A DNA stretch of 13,836 nt from Bryobacterales bacterium (GTDB lineage: Bacteria; Acidobacteriota; Terriglobia; Bryobacterales; Bryobacteraceae). Where the stretch lies: assembly GCA_003517725.1 (NCBI GenBank), contig DOZZ01000310.1, positions 6,449 to 20,284 of the forward strand, written 5' to 3'. This document shows positions 1-6,697 of this stretch, one piece after another. How positions within the stretch are numbered: position 1 is the first letter of the stretch; every line of letters begins with the position of its first letter. Both the position numbers and the translations under genes were made by a program. The notes beneath the pieces were generated by a model that worked only from the letters and a program-made list of their open reading frames with translations, did not search any database and was not told the origin of the DNA.

Positions 1-118
1 GTGAAGGCGCTAAAAACGCGGGACGTAGCAGGCATCGGCATCCCGGTCTAGCCGTCAATTCAGCAAAACCAATCCACCCAGAAACCCTCGGCTCCCTTGT
101 GGGGCGGCCTTCAGGCTG

Positions 119-134
119 CGGCTGGCTTCAGCCG
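119..134. terminator. Possible terminator hairpin downstream of thiE
   Basis: The sequence forms a perfect inverted repeat: a 6-base-pair GC-rich arm (CGGCTG), a 4-base loop (GCTT) and the matching arm (CAGCCG). It lies 50 bases past the thiE stop and also past the possible plus-strand gene end at 51, so it could serve both directions. There is no clear T tract on either side, so the terminator role is an inference from position and stem strength only. Confidence 0.3.
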
Positions 135-161
135 GCCTGTCGCTCCAACAGCCAACGCGCC

Positions 162-177
162 GGTTAACGAATTAACC
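162..177 (-). terminator. Hairpin with TTCG loop just after the thiE stop
   Basis: On the minus strand this reads GGTTAA, TTCG, TTAACC: a perfect 6-base-pair stem closed by a UUCG tetraloop in the RNA. It begins 6 bases after the thiE stop codon (184-186). UUCG loops are unusually stable and common in bacterial 3' ends. The stem is AT-rich and no U run follows, so it may be a weak terminator or a 3'-end stabilising element. Confidence 0.35.
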
Positions 178-183
178 CACCGG

Positions 184-726
184 TTACTGAAACAGCCGAA
201 TCCCAGCGATGCCTGCGGCTCCAGCCCGCAGGCAATCCTCTTCATTTTCGAAGCTCACCCCACCCAGCGCGAGCACCGGCAGCGCAGTAGAGCGGCAGGC
301 GACGGCCAAAGCATCAAGTCCAATTCCGTTCCCTTTCGCCGATTCGAACACCGGCCCGAAAACGGCGAAGTCGGCGCCTGCGGCGCGGGCCAAATCCTCA
401 ATCGAATGGCACGAAACAGCGATCAAAAAGCCCGGGGGCGTAAGCGTGCGAAGCAGCAACGGCGGCAGCGAATCGCCGCGCAAATGCACGCCGTGCGCGC
501 CGCAGGCCAGCGCGACGTCCAGCCGATCGTTCACCAGCACCCGCGTTGAAGTTCCTAAAGTAAGACCAACGATACGCCGCGTCAGCTCGGCCAGCGCGCG
601 CCCCTCCAGATCTTTCTCGCGGATCTGAATATAGTCCACACCCGCCGCCACATTGCGCTTAACGGCATCTAAAAAACCACCGCCCAGCGCCAGCCGGTCG
701 GTGATGTAGTAACGCAAGCCGGTCAC
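184..726 (-). CDS. thiE: Thiamine phosphate synthase (ThiE/TenI family), short form
   Basis: Family role: ThiE joins hydroxymethylpyrimidine pyrophosphate and thiazole phosphate to give thiamine phosphate in the cytoplasm; the TenI branch is a thiazole tautomerase. The 180-residue product has the TIM-barrel signatures in order: YYITDR (6-11), IQIREKD (33-39, the QxRxK pyrophosphate site), VNDRLDVAL (65-73), GVHLRGD (79-85), SCHS (105-108), FGPVFESAKG (123-132) and LALGGV (152-157). The GTG start at 726 was chosen because GTGA overlaps the TGA of the upstream FmdE-family gene and because family proteins begin close to the YYITDR motif. A longer frame to 828 adds only an antisense-like Arg-rich leader. 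It is the last gene of the modB-modC operon. At 180 residues it is shorter than usual (about 200-215). The HLRGD segment differs from the common HLGQ form, so ThiE and TenI cannot be separated by eye. Confidence 0.85.
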   Translation of the reverse strand: MTGLRYYITDRLALGGGFLDAVKRNVAAGVDYIQIREKDLEGRALAELTRRIVGLTLGTSTRVLVNDRLDVALACGAHGVHLRGDSLPPLLLRTLTPPGFLIAVSCHSIEDLARAAGADFAVFGPVFESAKGNGIGLDALAVACRSTALPVLALGGVSFENEEDCLRAGAAGIAGIRLFQ

Positions 727-1304
727 AGCGCGGTGTAGTAACGTTCCCCAGCGCAGGCGCGGCACAGCGTCCGCTCGCCGCTCTGCACCTGCCGCTCGAA
801 GTTGATGCCTTCGCCGCACTCGTCGCACACGTGGCGCGCGCCTTTGTATCCCGGCAGATCTTCAGGCGCCAGATCCACGCGCACCCACTGCACATCGAAG
901 ATCTCGTCCACGGGCATCTCGCGATAAGCCTGCATCTGCTGGCGATTCTTATCCGCGATCTCGGGAAACAGCTCCCTCGCCCGCGCCTTCGACGATTCCC
1001 TGGCCACCACGCGCACGCTGCGGCCGGTCTGCAGATCGCAAAACGTCGCCGCGACTTTCCCAAAGTCCCGAAACTTCAACGCCCGCTTGCCCAGGCGGCA
1101 ACCGGTCACGACGGGAATCGCATCGGTAGCGCAGCGGTCAATTTCAACAAACGTGATCAGCCGCTTACGGTCGCGCCCGGCCGGATCTTCGAGCCCCAGC
1201 AGCGCCACGCCATGCAGTGCCATGCGCAGCCCCAGAATTTGCCCCGCGCAAATGTGGCCGTGCGCGGCTTCGGCCAATTGCACGTACTCTTCAAAAGTCT
1301 TCAT
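723..1304 (-). CDS. FmdE-family protein with C-terminal C4 zinc ribbon
   Basis: The 193-residue product has the FmdE signature near its start (HGHICAGQILGLRMAL, 15-30) and the second conserved block EIDRCATDAIPVVTGCRLGK (54-73), with candidate metal-binding H15, H17, C19, C58 and C69. It ends in a C4 zinc finger: C160, C163, C181, C184. The family is named after subunit E of formylmethanofuran dehydrogenase, but bacterial members often sit beside molybdate transport or molybdopterin genes and their reaction is not settled. The ATG at 1304 starts one base after the modC stop (TGAGATG), and its MKTFEEY opening matches family proteins. A TTG at 1313, three codons upstream, is the alternative start. 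The end overlaps thiE by 4 bases. The context supports a role in handling molybdenum or its cofactor; this is inference. Confidence 0.85.
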   Translation of the reverse strand: MKTFEEYVQLAEAAHGHICAGQILGLRMALHGVALLGLEDPAGRDRKRLITFVEIDRCATDAIPVVTGCRLGKRALKFRDFGKVAATFCDLQTGRSVRVVARESSKARARELFPEIADKNRQQMQAYREMPVDEIFDVQWVRVDLAPEDLPGYKGARHVCDECGEGINFERQVQSGERTLCRACAGERYYTAL

Positions 1305-1305
1305 C

Positions 1306-2385
1306 TCAGCCAATCAGGCGCAGTTCGCCCGGCGGCATTTCCAAATACCATTCCTTATTGTCCTTCGCGGCGCTGTCGCGTGCAGCGGCGTAGTCCCGCA
1401 GCGGCGCGTGGACGGCCAGCCCATTCGAGAACTCGAGCACTGCCGACCCGGCCAGCAGCGTGCACCGGGCCAGTTCCGCCGGCACACGGTTCTCGCCCGG
1501 CCCTGACGCCAGGCGCACGCTCGAAGGCGGCAGGCACACCTGCACCCGATCGCCCAGGAAGCGCCCCGGAAAATAGGGGCCCGAGAGCTCTCCGTTGAAA
1601 GCCCGCAGGCGGCTGGTGTTGCGCCCGGGGTCGAGCGCGCGAATCTCGGAGTCGAAGATGTTGGTCAGCCCCATCAGCACGGCGGCTTCACGTGACACCG
1701 GCCGAGCGCTGATATCGCGGGGCGCGCCGCGCTGCACAATGCGACCACCCGCATAGAGCAGCAGCGCATCGCCCAGCGCGAAGGCCTCCTCCAGATCGTG
1801 GGTGACCAGCAGAATCGGAATACTCACGCCATCGCGCAGCGCAAATAGAGCCTGATGCAGATCGTCGCGCAGAGCCAGATCCAGGCCGCGCGCCGGTTCA
1901 TCCAGCAGCAGCACTTCAGGCCCCGCGATCAACGCACGCGCGATCGATCCGCGTTGCTTCTGGCCGCCCGAAAGCTCATGCGGATAGCGTCCCGCCAACG
2001 GCGCCAGCTGGAAGCGCTCCAGCATCTCGTTCACGGCGCGATGCCGCTCCAGGCGCGGCAGGCGCTCGGCGCCGAACATCAGGTTGTCGCGCAGCTTCAT
2101 GTGCGGAAACAGCGCGTGCTGCTGGAAGACGTAGCCGCAATGGCGCTCGCGCGGCGGCTGGTCAACGCCGGCCTCGGCATCGAACAGGATGCGGTCGTTC
2201 AGCAGAATGCGTCCTGCATCGGGACGGCAGAAGCCCGCGATGCAATCGAGCGTGAGGGTCTTGCCCGCTCCGCTGGCTCCGAACAAAACCGTGACGCCGG
2301 GCTTGGCTTCGAACGCCAGGTCCAGCTCGAACGCAGCCGATTCCGCGCCGGCCCCGAAGCGCTTGGCGATGCGGGCTTCGATCAT
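1306..2385 (-). CDS. modC: Molybdate ABC transporter ATP-binding protein ModC
   Basis: Cytoplasmic ATPase that powers molybdate uptake through ModB. The 359-residue protein shows Walker A GASGAGKT (36-43), Q-loop Q88/Q89, signature LSGGQ (138-142), Walker B VLLLDEP (158-164), D-loop GLD (167-169) and switch H196. The C-terminal third (about 230-359) sits where ModC proteins carry a TOBE/MOP molybdate-sensing domain, but it is divergent and I cannot mark a clear MOP motif. Length is normal for ModC. The ATG at 2385 overlaps the modB stop (ATGA), so translation is likely coupled. Oddities: the signature helix continues KQRGSIARAL rather than the common QQRVALARAL, and ARGLD replaces the frequent LSALD. 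Substrate assignment rests mainly on the fusion-free modB-modC pair and the adjacent FmdE-family gene; tungstate or sulfate cannot be excluded. Confidence 0.88.
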   Translation of the reverse strand: MIEARIAKRFGAGAESAAFELDLAFEAKPGVTVLFGASGAGKTLTLDCIAGFCRPDAGRILLNDRILFDAEAGVDQPPRERHCGYVFQQHALFPHMKLRDNLMFGAERLPRLERHRAVNEMLERFQLAPLAGRYPHELSGGQKQRGSIARALIAGPEVLLLDEPARGLDLALRDDLHQALFALRDGVSIPILLVTHDLEEAFALGDALLLYAGGRIVQRGAPRDISARPVSREAAVLMGLTNIFDSEIRALDPGRNTSRLRAFNGELSGPYFPGRFLGDRVQVCLPPSSVRLASGPGENRVPAELARCTLLAGSAVLEFSNGLAVHAPLRDYAAARDSAAKDNKEWYLEMPPGELRLIG

Positions 2386-3050
2386 GCCGTCTCGCGCGTG
2401 CGCTCGACCCGTCCCGCCAAATACACGATCGCGATCGTCACCACCGACACCACCAGCACCAGCACCCGCGCGGCGACGCCGTTGCCGGATTGCACCGCGT
2501 CATAGATGGCGATCGAGACAGTCTGGGTGCGGCCCGGAATGTCGCCGGCGACCATCAGCGTGGTGCCGAAGTCGCCCATGCAGCGCGCAAAGGCCAGCAC
2601 CGTCGCGGCCAGCAGCGAGCGCCGGGCCAGCGGCACCGAAACGCGCCAGAAGACGCGCAGCTCCGAAGCGCCCAGCGTGCGCGCGGCACGCTCGAAGCGC
2701 CCGTCCACACTTTCAAAAGCGGCCCGCGCCGACTTCGCCAGCAGCGGCACGGCGTGCAGCGTGGACGCCAGCACCGCGGCTTGCCACGTGAACACCAGCG
2801 GCTGCCCCGTCAACTTTTCGTAGAGCTGCCCAGGAAATGCGTTTCGGCCGACCGAGACCAGCAGGTAGTAGCCGAGCACCGTCGGCGGCAGCACCAACGG
2901 CAGCGTGACGACGGCGTCCAGAATATTCTTGCCGCTGAAATTGCGATTGGCCATGACCCACGCCAGCGCCACGCCGATGGCGAGCGACAGCAGCGTCGCG
3001 AGCGCCGACACACGCAGGCTCAACCAGACCGGAAACCAGTCGATGGACAT
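2382..3050 (-). CDS. modB: Molybdate ABC transporter permease ModB
   Basis: Inner-membrane channel subunit that passes molybdate to the cytoplasm. The 222-residue product is hydrophobic, with about five membrane segments (near 10-33, 45-68, 88-105, 145-167 and 195-213). It has the permease EAA loop that docks on the ATPase (RAARTLGASELRVFWRVSVP, 121-140) and the ModB-like block TLPLVLPPTVLGYYLL (49-64). The ATG at 3050 gives the usual ModB opening (MSIDW followed by WLSLRVS); a TTG three codons upstream (3059) is less likely. It overlaps modC by 4 bases and heads the operon. No modA precedes it: upstream lies AT-richer DNA and a broken receptor gene, so the binding protein must be encoded elsewhere or has been lost. 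Confidence 0.9.
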   Translation of the reverse strand: MSIDWFPVWLSLRVSALATLLSLAIGVALAWVMANRNFSGKNILDAVVTLPLVLPPTVLGYYLLVSVGRNAFPGQLYEKLTGQPLVFTWQAAVLASTLHAVPLLAKSARAAFESVDGRFERAARTLGASELRVFWRVSVPLARRSLLAATVLAFARCMGDFGTTLMVAGDIPGRTQTVSIAIYDAVQSGNGVAARVLVLVVSVVTIAIVYLAGRVERTRETA

Positions 3051-3299
3051 GAGCCACAATTATACTTAACTGACAGATTTCGACCTGCGATAGCATCATG
3101 AAAATAGATGCACGAAAACAAGCAATTTCGGCAAAATGGAGCGATGTAAAAAAGGGGCGGAGCGGACGTCCTAGAGAAAGCGATTATAGACTGGGCAAAA
3201 GCTAACCCCTTCTGACCTTGAGCATTAAGAAAAATCCTTTACTAAAACGTCCCAACAAGGCGGCAGCACGGAAAGACCTTTTTACCTTAACAACGTTAG
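3051..3299. other. AT-richer intergenic scar between modB and a broken receptor gene
   Basis: About 250 bases with no supported gene. By hand count the rows 3061-3120, 3121-3180 and 3181-3240 are 37%, 50% and 40% G+C, against 75% in a modB row (2641-2700). The longest plausible reading is a 35-codon plus-strand frame starting MKIDARKQAISAKW at 3098. It has no visible ribosome site and no family I recognise. An inverted repeat (AAGGGG at 3152-3157, CCCCTT at 3206-3211) is present but its arms are far apart. The composition suggests foreign or decaying DNA. Confidence 0.45.
3059..3064 (-). promoter_or_regulatory. Possible -10 box for the modB operon
   Basis: A perfect TATAAT lies on the minus strand, 8 bases before the modB ATG. 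Transcription from it would start within a base or two of the start codon, giving a leaderless mRNA. I see no good TTGACA-like hexamer 16-18 bases upstream and no clear ModE-type palindrome. A second minus-strand TATAAT at 3183-3188 is an alternative with a longer leader. Assignment is by motif and position only. Confidence 0.3.
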
Positions 3300-3635
3300 C
3301 GCGCGCTGGCGGTCGCGGCGGCCGCCCCGCCGGGACGCGACATCAATAACTGGATCGATAAAGCGGCGTTCGGACCCGCGCCGAACGATCGTTTCGGAGA
3401 TGCCGGAGTGGGCGTGATCGAAGGACCCGCGCTGCAGTCCTACGACCTCTCCATCGCCAAAAACTTCAAGGTTCGAGAAGGTTGGAACCTCAGGTTTCAG
3501 ACCGATTTCTTCAACGCGTTCAATATCGCGAACTTCACCGGCCTGAACACCAACGCAAGCGATAAAGCGTTTGGGACTCTGTCGAGCGCCTATCCGCCGC
3601 GCAATCTGCAGATGCAAATGAAGCTGACGTTCTGA
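3300..3635 (+). pseudogene. C-terminal remnant of an Oar-like TonB-dependent receptor
   Basis: This frame opens after a TAG at 3297-3299 and encodes about 111 residues ending at TGA 3633-3635. The segment from INNWIDKAAFGPAP through GPALQSYDLSIAKNF, WNLRFQTDFFNAFNIANF and the closing QMQMKLTF is the typical end of an acidobacterial Oar-like outer-membrane beta-barrel, including the terminal Phe. Nothing upstream supplies the signal peptide, plug or most of the barrel. The first 10 codons look out of frame: in the next frame, 3302 onward reads RAGGRGGRPAG, like the Gly/Arg-rich loop seen in the intact receptor nearby, which points to a frameshift near 3300-3340. The sequence differs from the end of the neighbouring receptor, so this is a different family member rather than a copy of it. 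The GTG at 3408 would give only 75 residues and is not a credible start. Confidence 0.75.
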
Positions 3636-3661
3636 TCACCGGGGCGACTCCGCGGGTCTCG

Positions 3662-6631
3662 TCAGAACGAGAAGCGCAGACTGAGCTCCAGACGGCGGTT
3701 CGTGACCGACGTTCCGCCTGGACCAAAACCTCCGCTGAGGCTGTTGGAGACGCCGAACAGGGGCGACGACAAGACGCCGATCGGGTTGCCCGGGTTATTG
3801 GTGTTGAACACATTGCGCGCCGACGCCGAAAGGGTCAGGTTGTAGCGATGACTGGTGCTGCCATCGAAGCCGCCGGGGCCACCCGGGCCGCGTCCGTGCC
3901 CGCGGCCACCGGGACCGCCAACGAAGACTGGGCCGTGCATCGGTCCGCCAACGCCGCCCCCGCCGCGGCCCGTCGATTCGCCGAACCCGAACACCTTGCT
4001 CAGCCGCAGATTCACGGTCAACGAGGCCGGGCCTTGCGCGAAGTTGCGCGGAATCGGAATGTCGTTGGGGCCTGGATTGACATTGAAGCAGGAGCGGACG
4101 ATTTCAGTGCAACCACCAATCAGCGAGGGCCGGGCGGTGAAGACCGAATCGCCATAAAAGTCCTGGCCGGTGGTGATGTTGTAGGGCATGCCGGAGCGCG
4201 CAATGATGAAGGGGCTCAACCGCACGGCCCACTTGGTGGCCAACGAACCTCCCATCACAAAACGGTGGCGAATGTCCTGGCCGGAGCGTCCATAGTCGAG
4301 CCGCGTATTGTACTGATCGGCCGGAAAGGTGCCGGGGCCGTCGGTGTTGCTGCGGGCATGATTGAAGACGTAGAACGCAAAGAAATTGATGCTGCGCGTC
4401 ATACGCGAGTTGGTGTTCACGATGATCTGGTTCTGGTTCAGCACGCCGTCGGATTCGTACTGGTAAAGGTTGCCGGAGCCGTAGGGGCGGATGCCCGCCG
4501 GGTTGTCCGCTGAAATGGAGCCGGGCAGCGGAGCGTTGACGTTACGCTCGAGCAATTCGTGCACGCCGCGCGTGACTGTAAAGTTCACGGCGACGGTGGT
4601 ATTGTGCGGCAATTGCCGCTCCACGCCCATGGCTGTCTGGATCAGGTAGGGCGCGCGCAGATTGGACTCTTTCTGCTGAATGGTTTGCGGCAGCACGCGG
4701 GCGTTCAACTGATCGATCGAAGGGACATCGCCGAAAAACAGCGGGTCGCTGACGATGTAGCGCTGCTGGGTGACGCCGTTGAAGCGCAGGGCGGCCAGCG
4801 TGAGGCTGTTGTTGACTCGATCGTAGAAGATGCCTGAGCCGCCGCGGATGACGGTCTTGCCGGGCTTGCCGCCATGCGAGTCGGGTGACCACGCGAAGCC
4901 GACGCGCGGCGCGATGTCGCGCCAATCGGAGATATTGTTCTGCAACTCATAGCGCAGGCCCAAGCTCAAGGTGAAGTTGGGTTTCACGCGCCAGTCGTCC
5001 TGGAAGAAGATGCCTTCGTCGAATTGGGTCAGGTTGGCGCGCGGATTGCCCCCCGAGATCAGGAACTGCGACGCGCCGCCGCCCAGCTGACGAATCAACT
5101 GCGGCGAGTAACCCAGCTGGCTGAACAGCAGCGTGCGGCGGTACTGCTCGATGGAGCTGAGAGCGCACGGGTCCGGGTTCGGCCGCGGCAGCGAGGTGCA
5201 TGCCGCAACGGCCGCGGCGGATGCGTTGTTGCCGGCGTCGAGCACCGGGCCAAGGCTGCCCTGAAAACTGAAGTTGCCGTTGAAATTGGATGGCGCCTGG
5301 CTCGAAATATCGTCCACCCGCACGCGCACTCCGAACTTAAAAGCGTGCGTGCCGGACGACACCGAAGTGTAGTTCTGCAATTCGTAGTTCTTGTCGGTAT
5401 TCCGGGCGCTGCCTATGCCCGACCCGCCGCCGCTGAAGGCGCCGGAAACCTGAATGCCGGGCGCATTGCTGACGGCCGTCTGGTTGGTGGTGTTGTCCTC
5501 CAGGCGAAAGCGCGTCTCGTTGATGACGCGGGCGCCCAGCACGGCGGTCTCGGTCAGCGCAATGCTGTGTTCCTGCTGGAACATATGGTTGCCGCGAGTG
5601 GCCAGATCGAAGAAGCCCAGACCGGCGTTGGCCTGGTCGTTGCGCTCGTAGGAATAGCGCATCACCAGGGTGTTGTTAGCGTTCAACTGGTAGTCGACAC
5701 GCGGGCTGACGGTGGTGCGGTGCTGCGGTTGCGGCGTGGAAATTCCAAAGGGAACGATGTTGAAGTTGGAGTCGACCAGCTGGCCATTGGCCACGGCGGC
5801 ATCGGAGACGTCGCGGCGTTCGAAATCGACAAACACGGAGGCGCGCTTGCCCAGGCTGTCGCTGATGTTGCCGCCGTACTGGCGTGACGAGAAGTCCGGG
5901 TAAACGCTGGTGTAGGGATTGCGAGCGTCGAAGGCTTTTTCGCTGTCGTTAAAGAATACCTGGCCGCGCAGCTTGTCGGTGCCGGGCTTGGTCAGGATCT
6001 CGATGCGGCCGAAGCCGATGCGGTCATACTCGGATGAAAACGGATTTTGATTGACGCGGATTTCGCGAATTGACTCTTTGGGCGGCAGCCGGCCGCCGGT
6101 GAATCCGTCAATGAAGATCTGGCCCCCGTTGGGACCGGCCGCGGGTCCCGCCAGCGCCTGCAGATCGCTGGCCAGGTCGTCAGGGTCGTCAGGCAGCGCG
6201 TCGATTTCTTCCTGCCGCAAAACGAGAGCCCCAGCGTTTTGGGTGGCATCCACGCTGACCGTGCCGACCGGGTCGCCCTGCACCGTTACTTCCTGCTTCG
6301 AGGCCTCCAGCTTCATGGCGACATCCACTTTCATCGGGCGGCCCGCCAGCACCGTGAGCTTGGCCGTGAACGGCGCAAAACCGCTGCGGGTGGCAATCAC
6401 GGTGTAATTGCCGGGTGGCAGGCCGGCGATGCTGTAGGCGCCGGTAATATCCGTCTCGGCCTTCTTCGTCACGCCTTGCCCGGTGGCGGACACGGCCACC
6501 CCCGGGATGGGCGATGACGTGTCGTCAAGAACCGTGCCTCGAATCACGCCTATCTGCTGGGCCGGCAGGATGGCAGCGCCCAGCACCAGGCAGAGAGTAA
6601 TCAAAATATAGCAATGGCGTCGCAAAAACAT
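3662..6631 (-). CDS. Oar-like TonB-dependent outer-membrane receptor with carboxypeptidase-regulatory domain
   Basis: The 989-residue protein starts with a signal peptide (1 to about 25, basic FLRRH then a hydrophobic run to LPAQ). Next comes a carboxypeptidase-regulatory-like Ig fold (about 28-108: IRGTVLDDTSSPIPGVAV, GAYSIAGLPPGNYTVIA). A TonB-receptor plug follows (about 115-220: QIFIDGFTGGRLPPKESIRE, FGRIEILTKPGTDKLRG), then a long beta-barrel ending RLELSLRFSF with the C-terminal Phe expected by the barrel-assembly machinery. Such receptors are abundant in Acidobacteriota and import large substrates or act as adhesins; the ligand here is unknown. The ATG at 6631 was preferred over the open frame to 6688 because AAAGGA lies 5 bases upstream and the signal peptide begins there. 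Oddity: a Gly-rich stretch at about 888-924 interrupts the last barrel strands. The upstream DUF5666-like gene is 66 bases away and probably co-transcribed. Confidence 0.88.
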   Translation of the reverse strand: MFLRRHCYILITLCLVLGAAILPAQQIGVIRGTVLDDTSSPIPGVAVSATGQGVTKKAETDITGAYSIAGLPPGNYTVIATRSGFAPFTAKLTVLAGRPMKVDVAMKLEASKQEVTVQGDPVGTVSVDATQNAGALVLRQEEIDALPDDPDDLASDLQALAGPAAGPNGGQIFIDGFTGGRLPPKESIREIRVNQNPFSSEYDRIGFGRIEILTKPGTDKLRGQVFFNDSEKAFDARNPYTSVYPDFSSRQYGGNISDSLGKRASVFVDFERRDVSDAAVANGQLVDSNFNIVPFGISTPQPQHRTTVSPRVDYQLNANNTLVMRYSYERNDQANAGLGFFDLATRGNHMFQQEHSIALTETAVLGARVINETRFRLEDNTTNQTAVSNAPGIQVSGAFSGGGSGIGSARNTDKNYELQNYTSVSSGTHAFKFGVRVRVDDISSQAPSNFNGNFSFQGSLGPVLDAGNNASAAAVAACTSLPRPNPDPCALSSIEQYRRTLLFSQLGYSPQLIRQLGGGASQFLISGGNPRANLTQFDEGIFFQDDWRVKPNFTLSLGLRYELQNNISDWRDIAPRVGFAWSPDSHGGKPGKTVIRGGSGIFYDRVNNSLTLAALRFNGVTQQRYIVSDPLFFGDVPSIDQLNARVLPQTIQQKESNLRAPYLIQTAMGVERQLPHNTTVAVNFTVTRGVHELLERNVNAPLPGSISADNPAGIRPYGSGNLYQYESDGVLNQNQIIVNTNSRMTRSINFFAFYVFNHARSNTDGPGTFPADQYNTRLDYGRSGQDIRHRFVMGGSLATKWAVRLSPFIIARSGMPYNITTGQDFYGDSVFTARPSLIGGCTEIVRSCFNVNPGPNDIPIPRNFAQGPASLTVNLRLSKVFGFGESTGRGGGGVGGPMHGPVFVGGPGGRGHGRGPGGPGGFDGSTSHRYNLTLSASARNVFNTNNPGNPIGVLSSPLFGVSNSLSGGFGPGGTSVTNRRLELSLRFSF

Positions 6632-6636
6632 AGAGA

Positions 6637-6642
6637 TCCTTT
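6637..6642 (-). promoter_or_regulatory. Ribosome binding site that fixes the receptor start
   Basis: AAAGGA on the minus strand lies 5 bases before the ATG at 6629-6631. It is one of the clearer Shine-Dalgarno sites in the window and, with the signal peptide that follows, decides this start over the in-frame ATG 19 codons upstream. Confidence 0.7.
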
Positions 6643-6697
6643 TCAAGTGTGAAAATACTGGTGCTGGTGCCGGTTCCAAGCCGGCCACGAGAGCAGC

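Larger units (their letters stand above)
1..183. other. Non-coding region downstream of thiE, possibly between convergent genes
   Basis: No convincing gene lies here. A plus-strand frame is open from base 1 to a TAG at 49-51 (16 codons ending in residues GIGIPV). It could be the tail of a gene entering from the left, but it is too short to identify. The remainder holds two small inverted repeats, listed separately, which would fit a termination zone between that possible gene and thiE. The frame starting at 97 on the plus strand runs antisense through thiE and is treated as a shadow. Confidence 0.4.

Noticed and set aside
831..1598. Plus-strand open frame of 255 codons opposite the FmdE-like gene and modC
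   Set aside because: It spans the junction of two real minus-strand genes and encodes no recognisable feature.
3098..3205. Small peptide starting MKIDARKQAISAKW with an A6G4 run inside (GTA AAA AAG GGG)
   Set aside because: The A AAA AAG heptamer looks like a -1 frameshift site, but the -1 frame stops after six codons (GAERTS). The longer continuation (GGADVLEKAIIDW) is in the +1 frame, so programmed frameshifting is not supported. There is no ribosome site.
3282..3617. Minus-strand open frame of 111 codons over the receptor remnant
   Set aside because: It is antisense to a clearly recognisable receptor C-terminus and has no motif of its own.
3640..3653. Possible terminator hairpin between the convergent receptor remnant and intact receptor
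   Set aside because: The stem CGGGG/CTCCG needs a G-U pair and has a 3-base loop with no T run, so it is too weak to list.
3848..4513. Plus-strand open frame of 221 codons opposite the receptor gene
   Set aside because: It is antisense to the well-supported receptor, has Ala/Arg/Gly-rich translation typical of reverse frames in GC-rich DNA, and shows no motif or ribosome site.
5024..5887. Plus-strand open frame of 287 codons opposite the receptor gene
   Set aside because: Same pattern: antisense to conserved barrel sequence, no recognisable domain, composition of a mirror frame.
6668..6686. Inverted repeat GCCGG...CCGGC between the DUF5666-like gene and the receptor
   Set aside because: The stem is only 5 bp with a 7-base loop and no U tract; it is expected by chance in DNA of this composition.
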